Assembly (NCBI GenBank): GCA_035403465.1
Contig: DAONFG010000029.1
Location: 1 to 44,947, forward strand
Reading direction: 5' to 3'
Source of the DNA: JAAYBQ01 sp035403465
GTDB taxonomy: Bacteria; Spirochaetota; UBA4802; UBA5550
Length of the DNA: 44,947 nucleotides
Shown here: positions 25,463 through 34,858 of the stretch, one piece after another
Layout of the letters: each line of letters starts with the position of its first letter
Numbering within the stretch: the first letter of the stretch is position 1
Made by a program: the position numbers and the translations under genes
The notes under the pieces: model-generated
The model's database searches: none
The model's input: only the letters and a program-made list of their open reading frames with translations
Told to the model about the DNA's origin: nothing

Positions 25463-25933
25463 ATGGTAAAGTCATTGTTGCGAAATACTGCGGTTTATGT
25501 AATAATACTCCTCCTCTGCGCGCTGCAGGCGGGTGCTGACATCAAGGAGAACCAGCTGCAGCAATATAAGTCTGCTTTCAGGACAAAGGTAATCAGCGAT
25601 AACCCGGGCAAAGAGCAGGAGATCACCAGGTGTCTTGAAGGTATGATCAGGGAGGGGGGCGCGGGGGTCAGGCTCATTGACAAGTTCGGGCTCTTCCTTT
25701 ACGACAGCAGCAGCAATAACCTGGTGCTGGACAGGGTAAAGTTCATAAGGGACGGCAGCAGCAGTATCTTTATTCTCTTCCTTAAGGACGGGGCCGACAG
25801 TCAGACCTACAGCCTTTACCTTGAATATGTTTTCAGCCAGTCAAAGGGCACATACACGCTTGGTGAAATTTATTTTTCAAAGCTCTTCGGGGACAGGGTT
25901 GATTCGGTAAGGGAATTTTTCGGCGGAGACTGA
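25463..25933 (+). CDS. Small secreted protein of unknown function
   Basis: This 156-residue protein is read from ATG 25463; an in-frame TTG at 25451 is an alternative, and neither has a strong ribosome site. A signal peptide ends near residue 25 (LCALQAGADIKE). The mature part of about 130 residues mixes an N-terminal helix and a C-terminal strand-rich part (SSIFILFLKDG, TYSLYLEYVF) of no recognised family. It is divergent from PBP1A and is followed 23 bases later by the membrane protein at 25957, so the pair may be one operon. Confidence 0.7.
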   Translation: MVKSLLRNTAVYVIILLLCALQAGADIKENQLQQYKSAFRTKVISDNPGKEQEITRCLEGMIREGGAGVRLIDKFGLFLYDSSSNNLVLDRVKFIRDGSSSIFILFLKDGADSQTYSLYLEYVFSQSKGTYTLGEIYFSKLFGDRVDSVREFFGGD

Positions 25934-25956
25934 TTATCGATGGTGCAGGGTGAGTT

Positions 25957-26724
25957 ATGAAGAGACTGCTTGAAATAATTTTCGTTTTTTTCAGGGACCT
26001 TGTTCCCTTCATCCGGCCTTCGAACAGGAAGGGCTTTACATCCCTTATTCTTCTTGTCGCGGCGAATTCGCTCCCTGTTATCGGTGTGATATTCTTCAAC
26101 TGGCATCCTATTGTCCTGCTCATTATCTACTGGGCAGAGAGCGCGATAATCGGAATATTCAATCTTGTAATGATGTTCATAAGCGGCATTATTGAGAAGG
26201 ATGTTTTTTCACCATCCGGCGCCGGGCTTGCCGCCATATTCTGTCCATTCTTTCTTTTCCATTACGGGATATTCATGCTTGTCCATGGAGTTTTTATCGC
26301 TGTGATGTACATGATAGTCTCTACCGGTTCCCTGTCAGGTTCCGGTGAGTCTGAATTTGAATTGATCACGGTAATTAAATTACTGTCGCCTCAGGAATGG
26401 ACGCTAAGGGGATTTTTTAAGTCTGAGTTTTCCGCAGTCGTAGCGCTCTTTATCAATCACCTGATCTCGTTTTATATGAACTTTATCAGGATAAAGGAAT
26501 ATAACTATACAACACCGCCGGATTACATGTTAAGGCCGTACAAGCGGATTGTCGTAATGCATATCACCATTCTCCTGGGATTCTTTACAATATTTATCTC
26601 AGGGCTCAGGGGCGCGGGTGTGGTCATCATCTGGGTTGCGCTAAAGGTGCTTGCCGATCTCAAGATGAATATGGGTGATATGGCTGCGCAGCAGAAAAAA
26701 CGGTCTGAAGCGGATCAATTATAG
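25957..26724 (+). CDS. DUF6498-like integral membrane protein
   Basis: This 255-residue protein has about six membrane helices. The segments SLPVIGVIFFNWHPIVLLII, YWAESAIIGIFNLVMM and FFLFHYGIFMLVHGVFIAV match the pattern I associate with DUF6498: a tryptophan-glutamate turn after the second helix and an F-x-HYG-x-F-x-x-VHG motif. The C-terminus is cytoplasmic and charged. The function of the family is not known. It follows the secreted protein gene by 23 bases and precedes nrdJ by 72. Confidence 0.75.
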   Translation: MKRLLEIIFVFFRDLVPFIRPSNRKGFTSLILLVAANSLPVIGVIFFNWHPIVLLIIYWAESAIIGIFNLVMMFISGIIEKDVFSPSGAGLAAIFCPFFLFHYGIFMLVHGVFIAVMYMIVSTGSLSGSGESEFELITVIKLLSPQEWTLRGFFKSEFSAVVALFINHLISFYMNFIRIKEYNYTTPPDYMLRPYKRIVVMHITILLGFFTIFISGLRGAGVVIIWVALKVLADLKMNMGDMAAQQKKRSEADQL

Positions 26725-26796
26725 CAAAAAATGCTTAACAAAAATAAAGGTATATTTTCAAATAACTAAACATGATGCAGCAGGAAGCGGTCATGA

Positions 26797-29139
26797 ATGC
26801 TTAATAATGAGGAACTGATGAACTATATGGATTTTAACAAGATAATAATTGATTCGCATATGAAACCTGCAGTATCCGGGAACGCCCTTACCGTACTGGA
26901 AAAGAGATATCTGGCCTGTAACGAAAAAGGAGACATAATCGAAACCCCTGAAGGCCTCTTCTCAAGGGTGGCACGATTTGTTGCGTCTGCTGACATTGCA
27001 TACGGTGCTGATATGACCGGGGTGAGTCGCAGTGCTACACGTTTTTACGAGATGATGGCTTCGATGAGTTTTCTCCCCAACAGTCCCACTTTAATGAATG
27101 CAGGGCGTCCGTTAGGGCAGCTTTCAGCATGCTTTGTGCTGCCTGTTGAGGATTCCATGGAGGGGATTTTTGATTCGCTCAAGAACATGGCACTCATACA
27201 CAAGAGCGGGGGAGGCACAGGCTTCTCATTCTCAAAGCTGCGGCCGCGGAACGACATGGTAAGCAGCACTGCCGGTGTATCAAGCGGGCCGGTTTCTTTT
27301 ATGAACATATTCAACAGCGCTACCGAAACTGTAAAGCAGGGGGGCACAAGGCGCGGGGCCAACATGGCCATGCTGAGTATTGATCACCCGGATATCATGG
27401 ATTTTATACAGGCCAAGTCTGACCTGTCATCGCTGACGAACTTCAACATATCGGTCTCCATAACAGACAGCTTTATGGAAGCGGTCAGGAACGGCAGCGA
27501 TTACGACCTGAAGAATCCCCGCAGCGGCCAGACCGTTGCCACCCTTAATGCCAAAAAGGTGTATGACCTGATCGTCGAGATGGCATGGAAAAACGGTGAA
27601 CCTGGGATCATATTCATAGACAGGATCAACAGCCTCAATCCCCTGAAGAAGGTGGGCGTAATTGAGAGCACAAACCCATGCGGTGAACAACCGCTTCTCC
27701 CTTACGAGTCATGCAACCTGGGATCGATCAACCTGAACTCTGTTGTGAAAGATAATGCCGGAAGAAACGAAATCGATTTTGATAAACTGAAAATACTCAC
27801 AAGGGACGCGGTGCATTTCCTTGATAACGTGATCGACATGAACGCGTACCCGCTCCCTGTAATTGATCAGAACACAAAGGCCAACCGCAAGATAGGCCTG
27901 GGCATAATGGGTTACGCAGACCTCCTTATTAAACTGGGCGTGCCCTATGATTCTGCCGAAGCAGTGAAGATCGCATCGGATGTAATGTCATGCATACAGT
28001 CAGAGTCCAGGAAAAAGTCCGCTGAACTTGCAGCAGAGAGGGGCGCGTTCCCCAACTTCCCGCTTTCCGAATACGCGTCGGCAGGCGAAAAACCGCTCCG
28101 GAATGCCACGACAACAACGATCGCGCCTACGGGAACAATAAGTATCATAGCAGCGGCCTCGAGCGGAATTGAACCTGTATTCGCCCTGGCTTATGTCAGG
28201 AACGTAATGGACAACAGCAGGCTGATCGAGAGCAACCCGGCCTTTGAAGAGGCAGTAAGGGCACTCGGCGCGGGATATGATTTTAATGCAATCATGGACA
28301 GGGTGGCTCAGCATGGTTCCGCTTCCGGAGCTGAAGAGCTCCCTGAAAAGATGCGCAGGATCTTTGTGACCGCGCATGACGTTTCACCCGAATGGCACAT
28401 AAAGACACAGGCGGCGTTCCAGAAATACGTGGACAACGCAGTGTCAAAGACCGTGAACTTCTCCTCCGGGGCAACGCTGGATGACATACGCGCGGTGTAC
28501 AACATGGCATACGACCTGGGCTGCAAGGGTGTAACTGTCTACAGGGACGGGTCGCGCGACAACCAGGTCCTGCAGATACCGCAGGTTAAGACCGAAGAAC
28601 CGGCAGGGCAGCAGGCTGAAACAGCGGTGCACGCAATGGCCCCAAGACCAAGGCACGAGGTTACATGGGGCGCAACACGCAAGATAAACACCGGCTGCGG
28701 GTCTTTATATGTCACCATAAACGAGGATGAACACGGTATATTCGAAGTGTTTGCGGCAATGGGCAAGGGGGGCGGATGCGCCTCGAGCCAGACAGAGGCA
28801 ATCGGAAGGCTTATTTCTCTTGCGCTGCGTTCAGGGATCGATAAAGAACAGATAGTCAAGCAGCTCAAGGGGGTCAGGTGCCCAAACCAGTCATGGGAAA
28901 AGGGCGGACGCATATATTCATGTTCAGACGCGATTGCAAAGGCGATCGAGAGGTATTCCGGCATGGACAGTGCAAAGGTCGAGAGCGCTGTTGAGGATAC
29001 TGCAAAGAACAGGGCCGAGACCAACGGTAAGGGGAGCGACGCGGTAATGACCGGTGTATGCCCCGACTGCCACGGCCCGCTGGAATTCGAATCAGGGTGT
29101 TCCGTATGCCGCGGGTGCGGTTTTTCAAGGTGCGGGTAA
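26797..29139 (+). CDS. nrdJ: Adenosylcobalamin-dependent class II ribonucleotide reductase
   Basis: This 780-residue enzyme reduces ribonucleotides to deoxyribonucleotides using a radical generated from coenzyme B12, independent of oxygen. Substrate-site motifs FLPNSPTLMNAG and LSACFVLPV are present, and the radical-site region reads STNPCGEQPLLPYESCNLGS (N, C, E catalytic triad). Later come TGTISIIAAASSGIEP and a C-terminal TSCPD-type domain (about 630-700, GGCASSQTEAIGRLISLALR). A final zinc-finger-like tail holds paired cysteines (CPDC, CSVC, CGFSRC). No N-terminal ATP cone is evident. AGGAAG lies before ATG 26797. The enzyme makes this organism able to make DNA precursors with or without oxygen if B12 is available. 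Confidence 0.96.
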   Translation: MLNNEELMNYMDFNKIIIDSHMKPAVSGNALTVLEKRYLACNEKGDIIETPEGLFSRVARFVASADIAYGADMTGVSRSATRFYEMMASMSFLPNSPTLMNAGRPLGQLSACFVLPVEDSMEGIFDSLKNMALIHKSGGGTGFSFSKLRPRNDMVSSTAGVSSGPVSFMNIFNSATETVKQGGTRRGANMAMLSIDHPDIMDFIQAKSDLSSLTNFNISVSITDSFMEAVRNGSDYDLKNPRSGQTVATLNAKKVYDLIVEMAWKNGEPGIIFIDRINSLNPLKKVGVIESTNPCGEQPLLPYESCNLGSINLNSVVKDNAGRNEIDFDKLKILTRDAVHFLDNVIDMNAYPLPVIDQNTKANRKIGLGIMGYADLLIKLGVPYDSAEAVKIASDVMSCIQSESRKKSAELAAERGAFPNFPLSEYASAGEKPLRNATTTTIAPTGTISIIAAASSGIEPVFALAYVRNVMDNSRLIESNPAFEEAVRALGAGYDFNAIMDRVAQHGSASGAEELPEKMRRIFVTAHDVSPEWHIKTQAAFQKYVDNAVSKTVNFSSGATLDDIRAVYNMAYDLGCKGVTVYRDGSRDNQVLQIPQVKTEEPAGQQAETAVHAMAPRPRHEVTWGATRKINTGCGSLYVTINEDEHGIFEVFAAMGKGGGCASSQTEAIGRLISLALRSGIDKEQIVKQLKGVRCPNQSWEKGGRIYSCSDAIAKAIERYSGMDSAKVESAVEDTAKNRAETNGKGSDAVMTGVCPDCHGPLEFESGCSVCRGCGFSRCG

Positions 29140-29164
29140 TAAAGGTCAGTTAACCTTTATTACC
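29135..29164. terminator. Hairpin spanning the ends of two convergent genes
   Basis: GGTAATAAAGGT (29135-29146) and ACCTTTATTACC (29153-29164) form a perfect 12-bp stem with a 6-base loop. It includes the nrdJ stop (29137-29139) and reaches the last codons and stop of the minus-strand lipoprotein gene. It lacks a U-tract but is the only terminator-like structure between them. Confidence 0.6.
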
Positions 29165-29955
29165 TCAACGTCCTTTTTAAATACTTCGCGTTTGAATTTT
29201 TCAGGCTTGATTTCAGCGTTAAGTGAAGGCGACAGGAAGTTTATGTTAGCGCTGATGTTTTTTTCAGGGGCTACTATCCTGATGTTTTTAAAAAACACGC
29301 TTTTATCCTTTGTTATGCGCGATTTAAGGTAAATCTCCATCCTGTCCTTTGTTGACTTGTGTATTATCATGATCCTTTCAGGAACGCTGCCTTTAAAATA
29401 AATATTCTGCATGTATTCGCTGTTCTCAAGCACAAGGTTGAATGAATCCGCCTCGGTACCGGCAACGCATTTTGTCACACTTGAATCTTTAAGCATTGGT
29501 ATTCCGCCCGTAAGCAGCGTGTACATAATGTCAAAGCTCGTCTGGAAGCCGGTGTACCTGAAGATGTCGATCTTATACACGTCATCAACGAGCAGCTTCT
29601 TCTCTGCCGGGTAATAAAAGTAAAGGCTGTCCATCTCCCTGTATGCATCAAGTACCCTGCTGCGGAAAACGTAATCAACAACAGAAATCTTGAAGCAGCA
29701 TTTACGGTCGAAAACGGCTGTACCCTCGATTTTGAACTTCTGGCCGTTACTCGCGCCATCAGCAGTGAATGATGTACTTATAGTGGCAGGGGAATTATCG
29801 TTAATCTCTTTTACCGCAAGCATCAGCTTCCCGGCAGCAGCGGAATCTCCTGTGACGGTACCGCGTGCAGCTCCTGTCTCCCTCTCGGCCGCAGTTGCGC
29901 ATGACAGTAGTGATGCGACGGTAAGTACTATTACAAGGTGTTGTTTTGTTATCAT
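29146..29955 (-). CDS. Predicted outer-envelope lipoprotein, LolA/LolB-like
   Basis: This 269-residue protein has a leader ending in VASLLSC, a lipobox, with Cys at about residue 19. The mature part is beta-rich, with segments such as KISVVDYVFRSRVLDAYR, LYFYYPAEKKLLVDDVY and ERIMIIHKSTKDRMEIYLKS. These alternate like the half-barrel of lipoprotein carriers (LolA/LolB, DUF4292), but similarity is only general. Its ATG overlaps the TPR gene stop (ATGA), so the two are translated in sequence. A role in moving or holding lipoproteins or lipids in the periplasm is plausible and unproven. Confidence 0.65.
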   Translation of the reverse strand: MITKQHLVIVLTVASLLSCATAAERETGAARGTVTGDSAAAGKLMLAVKEINDNSPATISTSFTADGASNGQKFKIEGTAVFDRKCCFKISVVDYVFRSRVLDAYREMDSLYFYYPAEKKLLVDDVYKIDIFRYTGFQTSFDIMYTLLTGGIPMLKDSSVTKCVAGTEADSFNLVLENSEYMQNIYFKGSVPERIMIIHKSTKDRMEIYLKSRITKDKSVFFKNIRIVAPEKNISANINFLSPSLNAEIKPEKFKREVFKKDVEVIKVN

Positions 29956-31853
29956 TTTGCCGCACCCTTGATTTTTTCTTCAATGGTCTTGTCACTGTTC
30001 ATGTTAAAGGCTTTTTCCCAGTACTGCAGCGCCTTGTCCTTTTTTCCGAGCTTCATGTATATGTCTCCGATGTGGTCATACACCACAGGGTCCATGGAAT
30101 CCTCTTCTGTGAGTTTCTCCTCGGCAAGGAGCGTGTGCTCGAGTGCCGTGTCGTATTTTTGCTGCCTGAAGCAGATCCAGCCCAGGGTGTCGAGGTATGC
30201 GCCGTTTTCAGGCTCAAGGTCAAGGGCGCGGATCACCAGTGTGTATGCATCATCAAGTTTAATGTTTTTATCTGCGTAAAGGTATGCCAGGTAGTTCATC
30301 GACCTGCCGCTTGTGGGATTGGTCCTTATGGCGGCTTTGAGCGCGTCCTCGGCGTTCTCAACTTTATTCATTTTTTCCCATGTCAGGGCATAGTAAAAAT
30401 AGTAGGCCTCAACGTCGTTTTTGATTTTTATGGCCTTCGCGATGTTTTCATTGGCCTCTTTGTACTTCTCCTCCCATACCTGCACAAGGCCTGTAAAGAA
30501 ATATGGTGACGGGTTTTCCGGATCGATTTTCATCGCGTTATTGAAATAATCGTATGCCCTTCCGTACTTTTTCTGTACCCCGTAAAGGTAGCCTGAATGT
30601 ATAAGTATGTCGATTTCCTTTGTGGCACTGTAGTACCTGTTGTAATAACTTATTGCCATGGCATAGTTTTTCTTCTCCTCCTGGGTGCGGGCAAGGAAGT
30701 AGTATACGTCTATGTCACTCTCTTCTTTCAGTTCAAGGGCTTTGAAGAAGAGCCTGTCAGCCACGTCGAAGAGCCCTTTCCTGTACGCGATTGTCCCGGC
30801 ATCGATAAAATTACGGTATGCTGTTTTCCGGTCACCTTTTTTAAGATTTATCCTGCTGACGGCAATAAAGGCCGGGACCAGGTCATTTCTCATCTTCATT
30901 ACTGACTTAAGCACATTCTCTGCGCGGTCTGTATCGCCGCTGAGTTCGTAAAACAGCCCGGATGCGTAGAACCCTTCAAATGACTTTGATTTCATCACGC
31001 GCGCAAGGTATTCAATCGCCCTTTCATCGCCGTTAAGGTAATAGACAAGGCCGAGTATGTAGTGCATGTTCACTTCGTTCGGGTTACTTTCCAGGTAGAT
31101 GAGTGAATACTTTTCAGCATCCCTGATGTTGTATTCGCTCATGGCAGTTATGGCCAGCATCGACACTGCATTCATATTGTTCGGATTCAGGTCGAAGACT
31201 TTTTTGTAGCATTTAAATGATTTCCGGAATTCATTTTTTGTGAAGTATATATAACCCGACACATAGTAGGCATTCTCAATGTAATCGGGCGCTATGTCTA
31301 CACTTGCAGACAGCTTGATAATTGATTCAAATTTCTTCAGTGCACGCGCACCGTCATTCAGGTACCTGTAGTAATGTATACCGAGGGTGTAGAGCGCGTT
31401 GACATCTCCCGGTTCAGCCTTCAGGTAGCGTTCCAGGACCTCCGCAGCCTTTTCATATTCCTTTCTATCCATGTGGATAGTATAAAGTCTTTCATACGGC
31501 GGGTAGAACCCCTGGTCCTTCTGAATCGAGAGTTCCGCATTGTCAATGGACTTCGTTGATTCGCCCTTGAGGTAGTAGACTTCTGCAAGGTGGTAGTATA
31601 CCCTTCCGCTCTCCTCACCATCCACGGCCGCTTTTTCCAGGAGTTCAATCGCCTTGTCCAGGTACATGCTTCTTTCCTGCGGTTCCTTCGAGCTGACCGC
31701 AAGGTTCTTGTAGTGAAGGCCTTCGCTGTAATATGTCCATGAATTCTTTTCTGTATCGTTGCCACCAGGCTTGTCTGCCTCGGGATTTGCAGCGGTCGAA
31801 GCGCAGCTGAAGAGGATAAATGATGATATAAGGATGAGGACAATCTTTTTCAT
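29952..31853 (-). CDS. TPR-repeat lipoprotein
   Basis: This 633-residue protein starts at ATG 31853; the longer frame to 31913 lacks a signal at its start. The leader ends FILFSC (lipobox). The remainder is about 14 or more tetratricopeptide repeats, with repeats such as AVYYHLAEVYYLKG, DVNALYTLGIHYYRY and NPSPYFFTGLVQVWEE showing the pattern of hydrophobic and small residues. TPR solenoids mediate protein-protein contacts, and a lipid-anchored one probably scaffolds an envelope complex. It is translated just upstream of the LolB-like lipoprotein, and both may act together. Confidence is high for TPR and low for function. Confidence 0.88.
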   Translation of the reverse strand: MKKIVLILISSFILFSCASTAANPEADKPGGNDTEKNSWTYYSEGLHYKNLAVSSKEPQERSMYLDKAIELLEKAAVDGEESGRVYYHLAEVYYLKGESTKSIDNAELSIQKDQGFYPPYERLYTIHMDRKEYEKAAEVLERYLKAEPGDVNALYTLGIHYYRYLNDGARALKKFESIIKLSASVDIAPDYIENAYYVSGYIYFTKNEFRKSFKCYKKVFDLNPNNMNAVSMLAITAMSEYNIRDAEKYSLIYLESNPNEVNMHYILGLVYYLNGDERAIEYLARVMKSKSFEGFYASGLFYELSGDTDRAENVLKSVMKMRNDLVPAFIAVSRINLKKGDRKTAYRNFIDAGTIAYRKGLFDVADRLFFKALELKEESDIDVYYFLARTQEEKKNYAMAISYYNRYYSATKEIDILIHSGYLYGVQKKYGRAYDYFNNAMKIDPENPSPYFFTGLVQVWEEKYKEANENIAKAIKIKNDVEAYYFYYALTWEKMNKVENAEDALKAAIRTNPTSGRSMNYLAYLYADKNIKLDDAYTLVIRALDLEPENGAYLDTLGWICFRQQKYDTALEHTLLAEEKLTEEDSMDPVVYDHIGDIYMKLGKKDKALQYWEKAFNMNSDKTIEEKIKGAAK

Positions 31854-32209
31854 TAACAGGGTACCGCCTTTTTGTTTATCCGGCAAAGATAGCCCTTCGG
31901 GGGTATATGTCAAACCAGTAATAAACAGGGATTATGTTTTTTGATATTAAAAGATCCATTTTGCCCCGCCGCTTCGCGGCGGGGGTTGACAGGCGGATAA
32001 ATTCCTCCCCGGCGGATTGAAGAGGTTATGTCTCCGGTGAATTTTAACAAAAAAATGGCGATTTTTAAAAAACTTTTATCATTAAAGCTAATATTCAGTA
32101 TACTATAAGCATCCCGGTATTGATTCAATTACATGTACACGGTTTAACCGGATATGTAATCATCAGCGGTTAGATTCCAAAAGACCGGGCAGATACCCGG
32201 AAAACCTGT
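31854..32209. other. Divergent intergenic region with a GC-rich hairpin
   Basis: This 356-base stretch separates the TPR lipoprotein gene and the receiver-phosphatase gene, transcribed divergently. It contains the hairpin at 31964-31984 and a TTGACA just after it (31986-31991) without a matching -10 box. The rest is AT-rich, and the promoters were not resolved. Confidence 0.55.
31964..31984. repeat. Perfect GC-rich palindrome
   Basis: CCCCGCCGC (31964-31972) and GCGGCGGGG (31976-31984) form a 9-bp perfect stem around TTC. It stands out in an AT-rich context and may be a repeat-family remnant or a structure controlling either divergent gene. Confidence 0.5.
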
Positions 32210-33838
32210 ATGGATAAGAAGATAACTCCAACAAGAAAACCGCTGATTGCAGCTCTTGACGATGATGCTGTGATCAGAAAATACATTGAGCTTGCCCTTG
32301 AGAACGAGGGTGAAATCCTCTTTGCCGGGACAATCAGTGAACTTAAGTCCATGATTGCCGGTAAAAAGCCGGACATATTTCTCCTGGACATAAACCTGCC
32401 TGACGGGAACGGGATCAGCCTCTGCAGTGAATTCAAGAAAGACCCTTTGTATGCGGATTCATTTTTTATCATCCTCACCTCGCATACAGACCAGGACAGG
32501 ATAGAAGAGGCATACTCTGCCGGGGCCGATGAATTTATACGCAAGCCCTTTATCAATTTTGAACTGCTTTCAAAGATCAGGATAATGAACCACATAATCG
32601 GCGTCAGGGAAAACATGCGCATGGCATACCAGGCGCAGCTTGACCAGAACGTCCAGCTCTTCAGGCTGAGCGACTTTATAAAGAAGTCTCTCTCGTTCCG
32701 GGATACTGACACGGTTCTCCGTAACGCGGAAGTCCTGAACGACATTATCGATGTAGATTTTATTGAAATCGTCAAGGTGAAGAACGGTGTTGCCCTGAGC
32801 ATCATGCAGAAAGAGAAGACCAGGCTGACCGACTTTGTTCCATTCAGGGAAATACAGAAGAGCAACATAAAACCGTGGAACGGCGAAAATGATATAAGGT
32901 ATTTCCGCTTCAGGAAGGGTGATGCCGGACTATACAACGTATTATTCGCTGTACGGTGCAGGAACTCTGTGTTCGGTTATGTGCTGCTCCAGAGGAGGGA
33001 TCCTTTTGCCGAGAATGACAGGGAGGTTGTGTCTCTCTTCCTCGATTATATGAACCTGCTTAATGATTCACTGGTAATGCAGAATGAACTGCGCGAGAAA
33101 AACGACCGGTACAGGAGAGAGATCGAGCTGATCAGGAAACTGGAGGTGTCAAGGCTTCCCGATTTCAAAATTGTCAAGGGTTATAAGGTCGGGTATTCAT
33201 TCATGCCTGCCCAGGACCTTTCAGGCGATTTTTTTGACGGTTTCCTGCTCGATGAAGATATCTACCAGATTGTTCTGTGTGATGTTTCGGGCCACGGTAT
33301 CGCCTCATCTTATGTGGGCACACAGGTCAGGACCCTGATCAGGGAGAAGTCGGCACCTGGTAAGAAACCCTCTGATATTGTGAAAGAGGTGAACAGGGAG
33401 CTTTATACCGCGCTCAAGGACCTGCGCTTCTACTGCACCGCGCAGATTGTACAGATTTACTATGACACAAACACGATAATTTTTGTCTCTGCAGGCCATC
33501 CCGAGGCCGCGGTATGGAGAAAAAATACAGGCCGGATCAGCCCGCTTCTGAGCCGCAGCCCGGTGATCGGGATGTTCAGCGATGAAATATATAATGACGA
33601 GATAATCAATCTTGATAGCGGTGATTTTCTTTTTCTCTACACCGACGGAATTACAGAGGAGCATGATGCGGAAATGAAGAACATGTTCGGGTTCGAACGT
33701 CTCAAGGCCAGCCTGGTTAATGCCGCGGATCTTGAGGCAACAGAAATAATACACCACTGCCTGGGCGACTTTTATGAATTCAACGGGTACAGGCCGCAGA
33801 ACGACGACATCACCCTCCTCTGCATCAAGAAGGATTAG
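32210..33838 (+). CDS. Response regulator with SpoIIE-type PP2C phosphatase
   Basis: This 542-residue protein pairs an N-terminal receiver domain (about 10-128) with a linker of about 180 residues and a C-terminal SpoIIE/RsbU-type PP2C phosphatase (about 335-540). The receiver has acidic pocket Asp17-Asp19, phospho-acceptor Asp60 in LLDINLPDG, and FIRKPF with the conserved Lys. The linker could be GAF-like. Phosphatase motifs are QDLSGDFFDG, VLCDVSGHGIASS, TDGITEEHD and RPQNDDITLLC, carrying the metal-binding aspartates. Such proteins dephosphorylate STAS-type anti-sigma antagonists on command of a histidine kinase. No kinase lies next to it. The stop shares bases with the convergent gene. 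Confidence 0.93.
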   Translation: MDKKITPTRKPLIAALDDDAVIRKYIELALENEGEILFAGTISELKSMIAGKKPDIFLLDINLPDGNGISLCSEFKKDPLYADSFFIILTSHTDQDRIEEAYSAGADEFIRKPFINFELLSKIRIMNHIIGVRENMRMAYQAQLDQNVQLFRLSDFIKKSLSFRDTDTVLRNAEVLNDIIDVDFIEIVKVKNGVALSIMQKEKTRLTDFVPFREIQKSNIKPWNGENDIRYFRFRKGDAGLYNVLFAVRCRNSVFGYVLLQRRDPFAENDREVVSLFLDYMNLLNDSLVMQNELREKNDRYRREIELIRKLEVSRLPDFKIVKGYKVGYSFMPAQDLSGDFFDGFLLDEDIYQIVLCDVSGHGIASSYVGTQVRTLIREKSAPGKKPSDIVKEVNRELYTALKDLRFYCTAQIVQIYYDTNTIIFVSAGHPEAAVWRKNTGRISPLLSRSPVIGMFSDEIYNDEIINLDSGDFLFLYTDGITEEHDAEMKNMFGFERLKASLVNAADLEATEIIHHCLGDFYEFNGYRPQNDDITLLCIKKD

Positions 33839-34641
33839 TCCTGCCTGCGGAACGCTGTCAGCCTGAAATCCTCGATCACCAGGCCTGCGTATTCCTTTAC
33901 TTTAAGTATCGCGCCGAAGCCGGTCATCCCGCTGAACGCATCTATAATCTTTTTCTTTTTGCTCTCCTCGATGTACAGCTTCTGGAACGTGACAGGGTAG
34001 TTCCATCCCTCTGCAGGTGATTCAAGCATGCGGTCGCAAAGTTCAATTATGTCATACAGCAGGAACGCGCCCTCTTTAAGGTACTCGTTGCCGTCCTTTT
34101 CAATTTCAATATCGCGTACTGCCTGCCTGTTCAGAAGGAGGATATGATCATCGATGCGCCTGGGGTTGCGGCTGCCGGCAGGCACGCACATGTTCTGCAT
34201 GATAATTTCAACGGATGCTATGGATTTTTTAATTTCATCATCAACCGCAAGCAGCCTGAATACCGGGAAGAAGTCCTCGGCCATGATGTTCAGAGCGCCG
34301 TAAAAATGCGAGATTTCCGCAGAGCACCTGGGGTGGAACACCCGCGACGGGTATTTTTTAATACGCGCCGTGTTCTCCTCGATGATGCGGTCAACCTCTT
34401 TCGAGAAGCTGTTTTCCTTCTGTTTCTTTTTTTTGTCGTACTGTTCCCTGAGTTTCTCAAAGTTGGAGATTTCGGCCAGGATGAAACCTTCAAGGTTCAT
34501 CCTGTTCCTTATGGCAAGACCAAGTCTCTGATCGAACGATTCGATATTGAACCAGGAAGGGCTGTATTTTTTTGCGTAGTCCCTGTACTTCTCCCTGAGT
34601 TTTGTTACAAGGTTGTCGATCTCCTGTTTGTTCAGCGGCAT
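33835..34641 (-). CDS. Cytosolic protein of unknown function
   Basis: This 268-residue protein has no signal peptide or membrane helix. Helical charged segments dominate, including a coiled-coil-like part KLREQYDKKKKQKENSFSKE (about 63-82), and the C-terminus ends in FRLTAFRRQD. I recognise no family. It ends inside the stop of the phosphatase gene, sharing the bases TTAG (33835-33838), and starts beside a repeat element. It is transcribed alone as far as can be seen. Confidence 0.7.
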   Translation of the reverse strand: MPLNKQEIDNLVTKLREKYRDYAKKYSPSWFNIESFDQRLGLAIRNRMNLEGFILAEISNFEKLREQYDKKKKQKENSFSKEVDRIIEENTARIKKYPSRVFHPRCSAEISHFYGALNIMAEDFFPVFRLLAVDDEIKKSIASVEIIMQNMCVPAGSRNPRRIDDHILLLNRQAVRDIEIEKDGNEYLKEGAFLLYDIIELCDRMLESPAEGWNYPVTFQKLYIEESKKKKIIDAFSGMTGFGAILKVKEYAGLVIEDFRLTAFRRQD

Positions 34642-34692
34642 AAGGGTCTCCGGCAGTTATTTATTTTCAGTATTGTCCTGATAGTATATGGT

Positions 34693-34827
34693 GTCATCAC
34701 GAGGAGACCAGAGGTCGACGTGGTGATCTGTTTTACTATTGTTGCAGTGTCATGAAACCCGGCCTGTTGAGTTTAAACACTATTCATACAATACAGATTG
34801 CCACGGCGCTATGCGCCTCGCAATGAC
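34693..34827. repeat. Small inverted-repeat element with long imperfect ends
   Basis: The left arm (34693-34730) begins GTCATCACGAGGAG and ends GACGTGGTGATCTG. The right arm (34794-34827), CAGATTGCCACGGCGC to CGCAATGAC, is its inverted copy with several changes. The pattern GTCATTGCGAGG...GTGGCAATCTG matches a common non-coding repeat type of environmental bacteria, by general knowledge. About 63 bases lie between the arms with no gene. Confidence 0.65.
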
Positions 34828-34858
34828 GTCTACTATCGGGAAAGCCCCGGTCAATCAT

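Noticed and set aside
26725..26796. A cobalamin riboswitch or NrdR box upstream of nrdJ
   Set aside because: The 72-base gap is too short for a cobalamin riboswitch and no NrdR-box pair could be read.
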